64,000 nt of DNA, taken from JAFALK01 sp036500605. GTDB taxonomy: Bacteria > Pseudomonadota > Gammaproteobacteria > Burkholderiales > Burkholderiaceae_C. The position numbers were made by a program, and so were the translations under genes. Shown here in pieces: positions 17,159-25,661 of this stretch; position 1 is the stretch's first letter, and every line of letters starts with the position of its first letter. The stretch is taken from the NCBI GenBank assembly GCA_036500605.1, contig DASYBU010000021.1, forward strand, positions 124,001-188,000. Reading direction: 5' to 3'. The notes under the pieces are model-generated. The model did not search any database. It was not told the origin of the DNA and saw only the letters and a list, made by a program, of their open reading frames with translations.

Positions 17159-17185
17159 AAAAAACAGGTCGCTGTCCACGACCTG
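17159..17185 (-). terminator. terminator for the pirin gene
   Basis: Read on the minus strand: a 7-bp stem CAGGTCG / CGACCTG with a 7-nt loop followed by a run of six T (17164-17159). It ends transcription of the gene finishing at 17209, convergent with hipA. Confidence 0.85.
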
Positions 17186-17208
17186 CTCTCTTGCCTTCAA
17201 AGGCTGCT

Positions 17209-17934
17209 TCAGCGCGCCAGATCGAAGACCAGCACTTCAGCATCCTGGCCCGCGCCCACGGTCACGCTGGGCACGTCGCTCAACTGCAGCGCGTCGCCGG
17301 CGCTGAGCGTCTGCCCGTTGACCGTCAACTGCCCGCGCACCAGATGCACATAGGCCAGGCGACCCGGCTTCAGCGCGAGTTCGGCAGCTTCCACGCCGTC
17401 AAACAAACCGGCATACAGCCGCGCATCGGCATGGATGCTGACCGAGCCGTCGGCGCCATCGCCCGAGGCCACCAGGCGCAGGCAGCCGCGCTTGTCGGCC
17501 GGTGCGAAATGCTTCTGCTCATAACTCGGCGCCACGCCCTTCTGGTCGGGCATGACCCAGATCTGCAGGAAATGGGTCTGCTGATCCTTGGCGTTATTGA
17601 ATTCGCTGTGCATCACGCCCGTGCCGGCGCTCATGCGCTGCACGTCGCCGGGGCGGATGACGCCTGCGTGTTCGCCGCCGGCCTCCCCGTTGCCCATGCT
17701 GTCCTTGTGCGCCAGCTCGCCGTTCAGCACATAACTGATGATTTCCATGTCACGGTGGCCGTGCGTACCAAAACCCCGGCCCGCCTCGACGCGGTCTTCA
17801 TTGATCACGCGCAGCGCGCCAAAACCCATGCGCTTCGGGTCGTAGTAGTCGGCGAACGAGAAGCTGTGGAAGGACTTCAGCCAGCCGTGATCGGCGTAGC
17901 CGCGTTGCGAGGACTTGATCAGTTCGATCGTCAT
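17209..17934 (-). CDS. pirin-family bicupin protein
   Basis: A 241-residue pirin (YhhW-like). The N-terminal cupin carries the metal-binding histidines in GTHGHRDMEIISYVLNGE near residue 55, plus HSEF near residue 98 (VMHSEFN). Bacterial pirins of this type bind iron and some have quercetinase activity; others act as transcription cofactors. The start at 17934 reproduces the family N-terminus (MTIELIKSSQRG). An in-frame extension runs across the divergent LysR promoter and is not credible. It is divergent from the LysR gene, which often regulates it. Confidence 0.9.
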   Translation of the reverse strand: MTIELIKSSQRGYADHGWLKSFHSFSFADYYDPKRMGFGALRVINEDRVEAGRGFGTHGHRDMEIISYVLNGELAHKDSMGNGEAGGEHAGVIRPGDVQRMSAGTGVMHSEFNNAKDQQTHFLQIWVMPDQKGVAPSYEQKHFAPADKRGCLRLVASGDGADGSVSIHADARLYAGLFDGVEAAELALKPGRLAYVHLVRGQLTVNGQTLSAGDALQLSDVPSVTVGAGQDAEVLVFDLAR

Positions 17935-18048
17935 GATTGCCTTTCTTGCTTGCCTGCTTGTTACCTTGTGTCGATGAGCCAATGTAGGCCGCGGCCCTTC
18001 GCTCGGGGCCGCAAGGCGCTGAAGACATCGTTCAAATAAGATGAAGGC

Positions 18049-19008
18049 ATGGACAAACGCCATGCCTTGAGCCCCGAAGCCCTGACCATGATGGACACCA
18101 TCGCCCGCACCGGCAGCTTTGCCGCGGCCGCGCGCGAGATGGGCAAGGTGCCGTCTGCGCTGACCTACAGCGTCAGGCAGCTCGAAGAAGCGCTCGACGT
18201 GCTGCTGTTCGACCGCCGCTCACGCCAGGCCGAGCTGACCGCCGCCGGCCATGAATTGCTCAACGAAGGCCGCCGCCTGCTGCATGAGCTCGATGCCGTG
18301 GCCAATCGCGTACGCCGCGTGGCCACCGGCTGGGAGAGCGAGCTGACCATCATGGTGGACGACGCCGTGGCCCGCCCCGCGCTGTTCGACCTGATGGCCG
18401 CCTTCACGCTGCTGCCGGCCGCTGCCGGCGTGCCGGGTGGGCCGCCTACGCGGCTGCGCTTTCTGAGCGGTGTCCTCTCGGGCACCTGGGAGGCGCTGAT
18501 CTCGGGCCAGGCCGACCTGGCCATCGGCGTCGTCAACCAGCCGCCCAGCAGCAGCATGCATTGCGAACTGATCGGCGATCTGGAGCTGGTGTTCTGCGTG
18601 GCGCCGCATCACCCGCTGGCGAATGCACCCGAGCCGCTGGAGGCCGACGTGATCGTCAAGCACCGCATCATCACCGTGGCCGACACCGCCCGCACGCTCA
18701 CGCCGATGACCGTGGGCGTGGTGCCCGGCCAGGACGTGCTGACGCTGCCGAACATGGCCTCCAAGCTCGAAGCGCTGATCCGCGGCCTCGGCTGCGGCGC
18801 CCTGCCCGCGGCGATGGTGCGCCGCCATATCGATGCCGGCCGCCTCGTGCGCAAGGCCACCTTCCAGGGTCGCCGCGTCGGGCCGATGCATTACGCCTGG
18901 CGCAATACCGGCCAGCAACCGGGCCTGGCGCTGAGCTGGTGGCTCTCGCAGTTGCAAAGCCCGACGACCCGACGCGCCCTACTCGAACAGCATGAGGGGC
19001 TGATCTGA
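18049..19008 (+). CDS. LysR-family regulator, divergent from pirin
   Basis: A 319-residue LysR-type transcription factor. The winged HTH is at residues about 8-65 (GSFAAAAREMGKVPSALTYS, RQLEEALDVLLFDRRSR), and a periplasmic-binding-like effector domain follows. The 114-bp divergent intergenic region to pirin contains a 7-bp inverted repeat, GCGGCCC / GGGCCGC (17991-18012), as a possible operator. By position it probably controls the pirin gene. The effector is unknown. Confidence 0.88.
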   Translation: MDKRHALSPEALTMMDTIARTGSFAAAAREMGKVPSALTYSVRQLEEALDVLLFDRRSRQAELTAAGHELLNEGRRLLHELDAVANRVRRVATGWESELTIMVDDAVARPALFDLMAAFTLLPAAAGVPGGPPTRLRFLSGVLSGTWEALISGQADLAIGVVNQPPSSSMHCELIGDLELVFCVAPHHPLANAPEPLEADVIVKHRIITVADTARTLTPMTVGVVPGQDVLTLPNMASKLEALIRGLGCGALPAAMVRRHIDAGRLVRKATFQGRRVGPMHYAWRNTGQQPGLALSWWLSQLQSPTTRRALLEQHEGLI

Positions 19009-19028
19009 GCGTCGACGTCACTGCTTAT

Positions 19029-19877
19029 GTGGGCAGGTTCGCGCCTTCCCCGACGGGCCCCTTGCATGCGGGCTCGCTGGTGGCCGCGCTGGCCTCGTGG
19101 CTTGATGCGCGCGCGCACGGTGGGCGCTGGCGGGTCCGCGTCGAGGATGTCGATGGTCCGCGCTGCGTACCTGGCGCCGATCAGATCATCCTCGGCCAGC
19201 TCGCCCAATGTGGCTTGGTGCCCGACGAGCCGCCGGTCTGGCAATCGCAGCGCAGTGCGCTTTACGGCGAAGCCTTGCAGCGCCTGATCGCGGCCGGCCA
19301 CGCCTACGGTTGCGCCTGCACCCGCAAGCAGATCGCCGAAGCCGCGGGACCCCACACGCGGCATGGCGAACTGATCTACCCCGGCACCTGCCGCTGCGGC
19401 ACGCAAGGGCGGCCGGTTCGCGCCTGGCGCCTGCGCACCGACGATCAGGCGGTGCATTGGCATGATCGCCGCCTCGGCGCGCAAGTGCAGGACATCGAGC
19501 ACGAGGTCGGCGACTTCGTGCTCAAGCGCGCTGACGGCCTCTGGGCCTATCAACTGGCCGTGGTCGTGGACGACGCCGCTCAAGGCATCACCGACGTCGT
19601 GCGCGGCGAAGACCTGGCCGACAACACGCCGCGCCAGCTGCGCTTGCAGACGCTGTTAGGGCTGTCGCAGCCGCGCTATCTGCACACGCCGCTGGTACTC
19701 GGCCCCAATGGCGAAAAGCTCTCGAAGCAGAACGGCGCCACGCCGCTGGATCTCGCCGATCCGGCCCACGCCGTGCGGATGGCCGCCGCGCATCTGGGTT
19801 TGCCGCTGCAGAAAGAATCCCTGCCCGCAGTGCTGGAAGAGGCCGTGAGCGCCTGGCGTGGCATGATGCCGACCTGA
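19029..19877 (+). CDS. gluQ: glutamyl-Q tRNA(Asp) synthetase
   Basis: A 282-residue GluQRS, a truncated glutamyl-tRNA synthetase paralogue that attaches glutamate to queuosine-34 of tRNA(Asp). The class I HIGH-type motif is PLHAGSL near the N-terminus after GRFAPSPTG. A zinc-binding region has CACTRKQ and CRCG, and the KMSKS-type loop reads EKLSKQNG near residue 236. It lacks an anticodon-binding domain, as expected. The frame has no ATG; GTG 19029 is the only standard start between an in-frame stop at 18993 and the conserved GRFAPSP. It lies 20 nt after the LysR gene. Confidence 0.92.
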   Translation: MGRFAPSPTGPLHAGSLVAALASWLDARAHGGRWRVRVEDVDGPRCVPGADQIILGQLAQCGLVPDEPPVWQSQRSALYGEALQRLIAAGHAYGCACTRKQIAEAAGPHTRHGELIYPGTCRCGTQGRPVRAWRLRTDDQAVHWHDRRLGAQVQDIEHEVGDFVLKRADGLWAYQLAVVVDDAAQGITDVVRGEDLADNTPRQLRLQTLLGLSQPRYLHTPLVLGPNGEKLSKQNGATPLDLADPAHAVRMAAAHLGLPLQKESLPAVLEEAVSAWRGMMPT

Positions 19878-19898
19878 TTTTTTGAGGACAGCCCCATC

Positions 19899-20621
19899 AT
19901 GAACACCACCCCCAGCGGCCTGCAGTTTGAAGACACCACCGTCGGCGACGGCAAGGAAGCCAAATCGGGCCAGGACGTGACCGTCCACTACACCGGCTGG
20001 CTCTACCAGGACGACACCAAGGGTGCGAAGTTCGACTCCAGCCGCGATCGCAAGGACCCCTTCGAGTTCGAGCTCGACGCCGGCATGGTGATCCGTGGCT
20101 GGGACGAAGGCGTGCAAGGCATGAAGATCGGTGGCACACGCACGCTGATCATCCCGCCCGAACTCGGCTACGGCGCGCGCGGCGCAGGCGGCGTGATCCC
20201 GCCGAACGCCACGCTGATGTTCGAGGTGAGCCTGCTCGGCGTGGCCGGCGGCGAAGAGCCGATCGAGCTGACGCTGCAAACCGCTGCTTCCGGCCTGCAA
20301 CACCAGGACATGGTCGAAGGCTCCGGCGCCGAAGCCCAGGCCGGCCAGCGCGTCACCGTGCACTACACCGGCTGGCTCTACCGCGACGGCCTGCGCGGCA
20401 AGAAGTTCGACTCCAGCAAGGACCGCGGCGACCCGTTCCGTTTCAAGCTGGCCGGCGGCGAAGTGATCCGCGGCTGGGATGAAGGCGTGCAAGGCATGAA
20501 GGTCGGCGGCACGCGCATGCTGGTGATCCCGGCCGAGCTCGGCTATGGCTCGCGCGGCGCGGGCGGCGTGATCCCGCCCAATGCCACGCTGCTGTTCGAG
20601 GTCGAGCTGCTGGCGGTCTGA
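19899..20621 (+). CDS. tandem-domain FKBP peptidyl-prolyl isomerase
   Basis: A 240-residue protein made of two complete FKBP domains, residues about 4-115 and 127-239. Each contains VTVHYTGWLY, KFDSS, VIRGWDEGVQGMK and GGVIPPNATL motifs. Most bacterial FKBPs of this type (about 115 residues) have a single domain. No signal peptide is visible, so it is cytoplasmic. The two halves are very similar, pointing to an in-frame duplication. The catalytic pocket residues (Tyr, Phe-Asp, Val-Ile, Trp) are kept in both halves, so both may be active. Confidence 0.9.
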   Translation: MNTTPSGLQFEDTTVGDGKEAKSGQDVTVHYTGWLYQDDTKGAKFDSSRDRKDPFEFELDAGMVIRGWDEGVQGMKIGGTRTLIIPPELGYGARGAGGVIPPNATLMFEVSLLGVAGGEEPIELTLQTAASGLQHQDMVEGSGAEAQAGQRVTVHYTGWLYRDGLRGKKFDSSKDRGDPFRFKLAGGEVIRGWDEGVQGMKVGGTRMLVIPAELGYGSRGAGGVIPPNATLLFEVELLAV

Positions 20622-20731
20622 TCGCACCGGGAGGCAGCTGAGACGACCTGACAGCGGCCTTTCGACGCCTTCTATCCGCTGATCCTCTGCGTTAGCATCA
20701 AGCTAACAAAGCAAGAACAGAGGGATCAGCG

Positions 20732-21490
20732 ATGGAAATGCTGTCGGCCGAGGGCCTGCTGCGCTTCTGGGGCAGCCTGCAGTGGCAGGCCAATGTGCTG
20801 ATCCTGATGCACCTGCTCGGCGCCACTTTCCTGGGCTTGCTGCTCGGCTATGAGCGCGCCTATCACGGGCGCGCCGCCGGCATGCGCACCTATGCGCTGG
20901 TCTGCACGGCGTCCTGCGCCGTCACCGTGCTGGTGGCCTTCCCGCTGCAATGGTTCGGCGGCCACATGGCCGGCGGCACACCGCCGCAGTTCACCGATCC
21001 GACCCGCGTGATCCAGGGCGTGCTGACCGGTATCGGCTTCCTCTGCGCCGGCGTGATCATGCGCGAGGGCATGAACATCTCGGGGCTCACGACCGCCGCT
21101 TCGCTGTGGGTGGCTGCGGGCGTCGGCGTCGTGCTGGGCATGGGTTTTTATTTCGCGGCGATCGCCATGACGGTGCTCTGCTCCTCCATGATGATGTGGG
21201 GCGCCAGGCTGGAGTCCAAGCTGCCATCGCATCCCGCGATCCTGGTGACGCTGATCGGCGAGCCCTTGCGAACCTTCAAGCAATCCGAGCTGGCCGATTT
21301 CACCGACAAGCTCGGCTACCGCTTCGCGCCGGGTTCGCTCTCGATCAGCTACCGCGAGCGTTGCGAGGAATGGCGCTTCGTCTGCACCGCCAAGCGCAAC
21401 TACCGCAGCCAGAACCTGACGCGCTTCACCACCGGCCTCCAGCAACTACCAGGAATCGCTGAATACCGTGTGACACACGCGAGAAACTGA
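20732..21490 (+). CDS. MgtC/SapB-family membrane protein
   Basis: A 252-residue inner membrane protein. The N-terminal hydrophobic domain with LGLLLGYERAYHGRAAGMRT (the family's ExR signature) and IGFLCAGVIMREG, then TAASLWVAAGVGVVLGMG, defines MgtC/SapB. A soluble C-terminal domain of about 90 residues follows and resembles the ACT-like tail of MgtC. These proteins are linked to growth at low Mg2+ or to control of F1Fo ATPase in pathogens; the role here is unproven. The leader contains a 6-bp inverted repeat, GTTAGC / GCTAAC, at 20691-20707. Confidence 0.85.
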   Translation: MEMLSAEGLLRFWGSLQWQANVLILMHLLGATFLGLLLGYERAYHGRAAGMRTYALVCTASCAVTVLVAFPLQWFGGHMAGGTPPQFTDPTRVIQGVLTGIGFLCAGVIMREGMNISGLTTAASLWVAAGVGVVLGMGFYFAAIAMTVLCSSMMMWGARLESKLPSHPAILVTLIGEPLRTFKQSELADFTDKLGYRFAPGSLSISYRERCEEWRFVCTAKRNYRSQNLTRFTTGLQQLPGIAEYRVTHARN

Positions 21491-21577
21491 GATTTCGCAT
21501 AACGCGATGCCCCAGCGCAGTACCGGGGATTGGCGTCATGGCAGACTTGGGGTGTGACTTCCCCAACGAGGCCCGCC

Positions 21578-22039
21578 ATGAAACCCACGTACGACACCCG
21601 TCCGGATGCCCAACGCCATCGCGATCAGCGCGAATACGAGCGCGTCGAGTTTCAGCTATCGCCCGTTGTGGAGCACAGCGGCTGGATGTCCCAGCCCAAG
21701 GATGCACCCAGGGATGCCCTCAATGCCGGCCTCGTGATGAACCTGAGCCAGACCGGCCTGCAGGTCATGACCAGCGCCGAACACCCGCTCACCGCCGACC
21801 ACTACGAAGTGCGCCTGCTGGTGAACGACGACCACGACTCGATCGACTACTCCGGCCCGGTCCGCCGCGTCTGGACGCGCGAGCTCGGTGAGCCAAGCCA
21901 GTTGAGCGGTTTCGAGTTCGAGCACCCCGACTCGCCCACCAGCAATTTCCTGCAGCACCACAGCCTGCATGCGCAAGATCAGAGCTTCGTGCGGTGTGTG
22001 CTGGTGGAGCGCAAGATGATCGGGGATTGCGCGGGCTGA
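21578..22039 (+). CDS. PilZ-domain protein
   Basis: A 153-residue protein with the two c-di-GMP-binding motifs of PilZ: an R-x3-R pattern in RDQREYER (residues about 14-21) and NLSQTGLQV (D/N-x-S-x-x-G) near residue 54. It is predicted to be a soluble c-di-GMP effector. The start at 21578 is preferred because the longer frame (from 21530) adds a non-conserved segment. It stands alone between MgtC and vapBC. A c-di-GMP enzyme is encoded at 37-39 kb. Confidence 0.8.
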   Translation: MKPTYDTRPDAQRHRDQREYERVEFQLSPVVEHSGWMSQPKDAPRDALNAGLVMNLSQTGLQVMTSAEHPLTADHYEVRLLVNDDHDSIDYSGPVRRVWTRELGEPSQLSGFEFEHPDSPTSNFLQHHSLHAQDQSFVRCVLVERKMIGDCAG

Positions 22040-22057
22040 GTCCCACGCCTCAAAGGC

Positions 22058-22462
22058 TCAGCGAAGCAACTCGGCGTGCGGCAATTTCGCGGCGCCGGCG
22101 TCAAAGGTCAGAAAGCGATTGCGGCCCATCTGAACCGAGCGTGCCAGCAGAAGGCAATCTGCAAAATCGGCGGATGCATGATGCGTCCAGAGGTACATCG
22201 CCTCCTCGACCGTCGGCTCGTGCTCGAACTCAAGCCCGCGGCTCTCCAGCAATTGCGCGAATGCACTTGCGATCGACGCTTTGTCGAGCTTGTATCGGCT
22301 GCGCAGGACCCACTCGGTTTCCATCAAGGCACACAGCAGGATGAGCAAGGGTTCGCCGCTTTCGGCGGCTCGGTCCACGAATGCCTTGGCCGCCTTGAAC
22401 TGCGCGGCATCGTCTTTCACCAGAAAGCGCACCAGCACATTGGTGTCGACCGCAATGCTCAT
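22058..22462 (-). CDS. vapC: PIN-domain toxin (VapC-like)
   Basis: A 134-residue PIN-domain ribonuclease. Acidic metal-binding residues are visible: Asp6 in AVDTNVL, Glu48/Glu50 in LMETEWVL, Asp99/Asp102 in SADFADCLL, and Asp121 in LTFD. VapC toxins cleave tRNA or rRNA and are neutralised by the cognate antitoxin. It overlaps the upstream antitoxin gene by four bases (ATGA), the usual antitoxin-first order. All catalytic acids are present, so the toxin is probably functional. Confidence 0.9.
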   Translation of the reverse strand: MSIAVDTNVLVRFLVKDDAAQFKAAKAFVDRAAESGEPLLILLCALMETEWVLRSRYKLDKASIASAFAQLLESRGLEFEHEPTVEEAMYLWTHHASADFADCLLLARSVQMGRNRFLTFDAGAAKLPHAELLR

Positions 22463-22683
22463 GAACCGAAGGCGTTCATGTCCTCAATGCTGACCTTGGG
22501 TTGCCCAGGTCGCGTCAGCACGCCAGCCAGATCCGCAAGCCGCCGCGTCTTGGCACGCATGACGACCGTGCCGTCGCTCAGCAGTGTGAAGCTCAGCTTG
22601 TCGCCCGATTCGAGACCCAGCCGATCGCGAATTTCACGCGGCACCGTGACCTGACCCTTGCTGGTGAGTGTGGTTTCAGCCAT
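22459..22683 (-). CDS. vapB: AbrB/SpoVT-fold antitoxin (VapB-like)
   Basis: A 74-residue swapped-hairpin DNA-binding protein with the AbrB signature TLTSKGQVTVPREIRDRLGL at the N-terminus. The C-terminal part wraps and inhibits VapC. It is expected to repress its own promoter together with VapC through the palindrome at 22694-22714, 11 nt upstream of its start codon. Confidence 0.9.
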   Translation of the reverse strand: MAETTLTSKGQVTVPREIRDRLGLESGDKLSFTLLSDGTVVMRAKTRRLADLAGVLTRPGQPKVSIEDMNAFGS

Positions 22684-22693
22684 GCTTGATTCC

Positions 22694-22736
22694 TTACGAT
22701 TTCAATAATCGTAATACTTCAGTCAGGGCCGGTCAA
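22694..22736 (-). promoter_or_regulatory. vapBC promoter and palindromic operator
   Basis: Perfect 8-bp inverted repeat TTACGATT-TCAAT-AATCGTAA at 22694-22714. On the minus strand a -35 TTGACC (22736-22731), 17-nt spacer and -10 TACGAT (22713-22708) can be read, with the -10 inside the palindrome. Antitoxin binding there would block RNA polymerase. Confidence 0.75.
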
Positions 22737-22743
22737 CTCGCTC

Positions 22744-25563
22744 TTACGCGTACACGCTCACCTCAGGCCGCCTTGCCAGCACCCCGATCGGTGGCGCCCA
22801 GCGCTCGCCGCGCGGCTTCTTCGACGTCACCAGCGTGATGTCCGAAGGCTCGAAGACCTCGACGTTGTGCGTGATCGGCGTGGTCAGCAAATACTGGGCG
22901 CGCGTCGATTTGAGGAAGTGACCGACAAGCTGGATGTTGCGCACATCCAGGTGGGCAAAGGGTTCGTCGATGAAGACGAAGCCGCCGGGCGCGTCGTCGT
23001 CCTTCATCAGGCCGACCAAGAGGATCAGGCTCTTGAGCACTTGCTGGCCGCCCGAGGCCTCGCCGTCGTTCAAGCCCACTTCGCCCTTGCCGTCGAAGTT
23101 GAAGCGCACCTGCAGGCCGGCTTGAGCGAGCACGATGTCGTCGTTGTCGAGGTGCGGCAGATCGGCTTGCGCGATCACGCCGGCCAGTTCGCCGAGCTCC
23201 TGCACGTTCTTCTTGTAGCGGCGCATGGTGGCGCGCAGCACGTCGATATAGCGCTCGCGGGCATTGCCCGAGGCCACGCGGGCCATCTCGTTGCTGGCGC
23301 GGCGGTCTTGCAGCAGCAGCTCTTCTTCGGTGACCTGCACCTTCATCCGGGCATGGCGCTCAAGCACTTGCGAATCGGTTTCCCAGCTGCCGGTTTCAAG
23401 TTCACGTTCCAGATGCGCGAGCGCGATGCGCGCCTGCGTCGCGGTCTCGAATTCATCGCGCAGATCGGCCAGCCGCGCGCGGTGGATCCAGCTCATCGGG
23501 AAGGCGGCGCGCTGCTTGTTGGACTCGGCCACCGCCGTGCGCAAATCCTGGCGGCGCGCAGCGTGGTCGCGCTGGCGTGCAGCCAACTGCTGTTCGTCGT
23601 TCTTGAGGCCGACTTGCGCGGCGTCGTAGTCGCGCTCGGTGTTGTTGGCGAGCTTGACGGCTTGATCGTGCTCCGCGTCGAGGGTGCTCATGCGCGAAGC
23701 CGCTTCACGGCGTGCTTGCGCCAGGCCGGGCAGGCGTGCACGGGCTTCTGCGAATTCATCGGAGCGCTCGACCAGCTCCTGCGCGGCCTTATGGCCTTGC
23801 GCGGCGCGCTGCGCATCCTTGAGCTGGCGTTCGACCTCGGCCTGTTCACGGGCGATGCGGCCTAACTCGGCATCGCGACGGACGATCTCGGCCTCGATCG
23901 ACTGGCGGCGCGAGGCCATTGCGGACGCACCGAACTGGTAGTCGCGCGGCTCGATCCACAAGCTGCGGCCACCGCGGCCATCGCGGTAGTAGGCGTCCTG
24001 CGTGATCCACTCGCCGCCCTGCCCTGCACCGGCTTGCGCGTCCTTCACGCATTGGATGTTCGAGAGCTGGCGCAAGAGCCATGACGGCAATTTCGCACTG
24101 ACACGCAGCGCAGCCAGCAAAGTACCCTTCGAAGCAGCCGGCGCGGTCTCGCCATCGGCCACGACATAGTGGCGATAGCGTTCCTTGGCGGCCAGCTGAT
24201 AGGCGCGGCCTTCGTCCTGAGAATGCGCCAGCACCACGACCCAGCGCGAGGGGCGCAACAAACCTTCGGCGGCAGCGCGCCAGGTCTCGTCGGCGATGTC
24301 GATGCAATCGGCCAGCACGTGGTGGGCGATGCCGGCTTCATCGAGCTGCTTGCGAAAGCGCGTCACGTCCTGCGGTGGCGGCGGCAGCGTCTGGCCGGTC
24401 AGCGCGTCGAGCGCGGCCGCAGCCTTGTCATGGGCTTCCTTGGCGCGGAAATAACCCTCGCGCAGGCCATGCTGGCGGCCAGCCAGATCGTCGGTCAGCT
24501 GCGTCAAGGCCTTGGCGTCGGATTCCACCGCCGCCAGCGCCTTCAGCTGTTCCTCGCGCTTGGCCAGTTCTTCGACCGGCTTCTCGGCATCGCGCGCATC
24601 CTGGAAAGCCTGGCGCGCGTCGGGCCGCGATTTGTTGAGTGCATCGAGTCTTGCCTTGGCCGCTTCGGAGGCGGTGAACAGGCCATGCAGGCTGGCGCGC
24701 TTGGCGCTCAAGCCTTGTTGATCGTGCGCGGCAAAAAGGCGCTGGCGGTGCAACTCGCGCAGATCCTGCGTCGTGCGGTTGCGCGACTCGGTCCATTGCA
24801 TCACCGGCAGCACTTCGGTCGCAAGGCGCTCGCGCTCCTTGATCTTGAGCTGGTGCTGCTGGTAGCTGTTGACACGCAAGCCGAGCTCGGTGAGCTGCGT
24901 CTGCGCATGGGCCAGTTCGCGCACGGCTTGCTCGACTTCTTTTTCGAGCTGCTGCTGATGGCTGCGCGCCTGGTCGTAGCGGTCCAGCACCTCCTGGTCG
25001 CCGAAGACCTCGAACACGAGGCGCAGCAATTCCTTGGGCGAGAGCTCGCACAGGCGGTCGGTCTGGCCTTGCTCCAGCGCCAGCACGCGCCCGATGGCGC
25101 GCGTGAGCCCGGCGGCTTCGAGGCGTTTCTTCCAGGCTTCGACGCCCATCCAGTCCTTCTCGGCGCGCTCGGCCAGTTGCTCGATGTCGAGCACGCCGTC
25201 GAGCATCAGATAGCGACGCTGCCAATCGCCGCCGTGGCGTTCGATGCGGCAGGCCAGCGTGACCTGGTCCGAATAAAGCAGCGAGGCCTTGGCGAAAGGC
25301 CGGTCGGAGTTTTGCCGGCTGCGCGGCCGGTTGTCGACCACGGCGCGCAGCCAGGCCGAATCGGCATTGGCGTGGCGCGCATAGGTCTTGTAGGTGCGGC
25401 CGCCCGAGCATTCGAGGCCCAGCAGCGTGCGCAGCGCATCAAGCAGCGTGGTCTTGCCCGAGCCGTTGGGCCCGGCGATCGTGATGATGGAACCATCGAG
25501 CGGCACGCTGACGCGGCGGCAGTAGTCCCAGTGCAGGAGTTCCAGCGATTGGAGGTGAAACAT
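22744..25563 (-). CDS. mksB: MksB, SMC-like ATPase of a MukBEF-related condensin
   Basis: A 939-residue SMC-like ATPase. Walker A is GPNGSGKTTLLDAL near residue 32. Two long coiled-coil arms flank a hinge-like globular part at about residues 395-540. The ABC signature SGGQQ is near residue 837 and Walker B FVFIDEPFAHLD near 862. MukB is about 1,490 residues and Wadjet JetC about 1,100; this length fits MksB of the Pseudomonas type. Together with MksE and MksF it should extrude DNA loops for chromosome organisation. It is the last gene of the mksFEB order and is separated from mksE by 201 bp of palindromic repeats. No mksG/jetD gene follows. Confidence 0.85.
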   Translation of the reverse strand: MFHLQSLELLHWDYCRRVSVPLDGSIITIAGPNGSGKTTLLDALRTLLGLECSGGRTYKTYARHANADSAWLRAVVDNRPRSRQNSDRPFAKASLLYSDQVTLACRIERHGGDWQRRYLMLDGVLDIEQLAERAEKDWMGVEAWKKRLEAAGLTRAIGRVLALEQGQTDRLCELSPKELLRLVFEVFGDQEVLDRYDQARSHQQQLEKEVEQAVRELAHAQTQLTELGLRVNSYQQHQLKIKERERLATEVLPVMQWTESRNRTTQDLRELHRQRLFAAHDQQGLSAKRASLHGLFTASEAAKARLDALNKSRPDARQAFQDARDAEKPVEELAKREEQLKALAAVESDAKALTQLTDDLAGRQHGLREGYFRAKEAHDKAAAALDALTGQTLPPPPQDVTRFRKQLDEAGIAHHVLADCIDIADETWRAAAEGLLRPSRWVVVLAHSQDEGRAYQLAAKERYRHYVVADGETAPAASKGTLLAALRVSAKLPSWLLRQLSNIQCVKDAQAGAGQGGEWITQDAYYRDGRGGRSLWIEPRDYQFGASAMASRRQSIEAEIVRRDAELGRIAREQAEVERQLKDAQRAAQGHKAAQELVERSDEFAEARARLPGLAQARREAASRMSTLDAEHDQAVKLANNTERDYDAAQVGLKNDEQQLAARQRDHAARRQDLRTAVAESNKQRAAFPMSWIHRARLADLRDEFETATQARIALAHLERELETGSWETDSQVLERHARMKVQVTEEELLLQDRRASNEMARVASGNARERYIDVLRATMRRYKKNVQELGELAGVIAQADLPHLDNDDIVLAQAGLQVRFNFDGKGEVGLNDGEASGGQQVLKSLILLVGLMKDDDAPGGFVFIDEPFAHLDVRNIQLVGHFLKSTRAQYLLTTPITHNVEVFEPSDITLVTSKKPRGERWAPPIGVLARRPEVSVYA

Positions 25564-25569
25564 CTCAAT

Positions 25570-25661
25570 TCAATTCAGGGTTTGAACATGGATGGGCAGG
25601 GCAAAAAACGGTATTGGTTTTATCCTGTTCATCCTGTATATCCATGTAGGTCATGCATTCA
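25570..25661. repeat. palindromic intergenic repeat, copy 3a
   Basis: Hairpin with the same plan as those at 8.5 and 13.1 kb. The right arm (25622-25646) is a full CATGGAT plus two GNACAGGAT units in inverse orientation. The left arm (from 25587) is degenerate, reading CATGGATGGGCAGG and lacking about one unit. It lies between mksE and mksB, immediately upstream of the mksB start. Confidence 0.8.

Noticed and set aside
15594..19877. Functional link between HipA and the GluQRS gene 1.9 kb downstream (HipA targets GltX in E. coli)
   Set aside because: The two are separated by pirin and LysR genes on different strands with their own terminator and promoters; proximity alone is weak.
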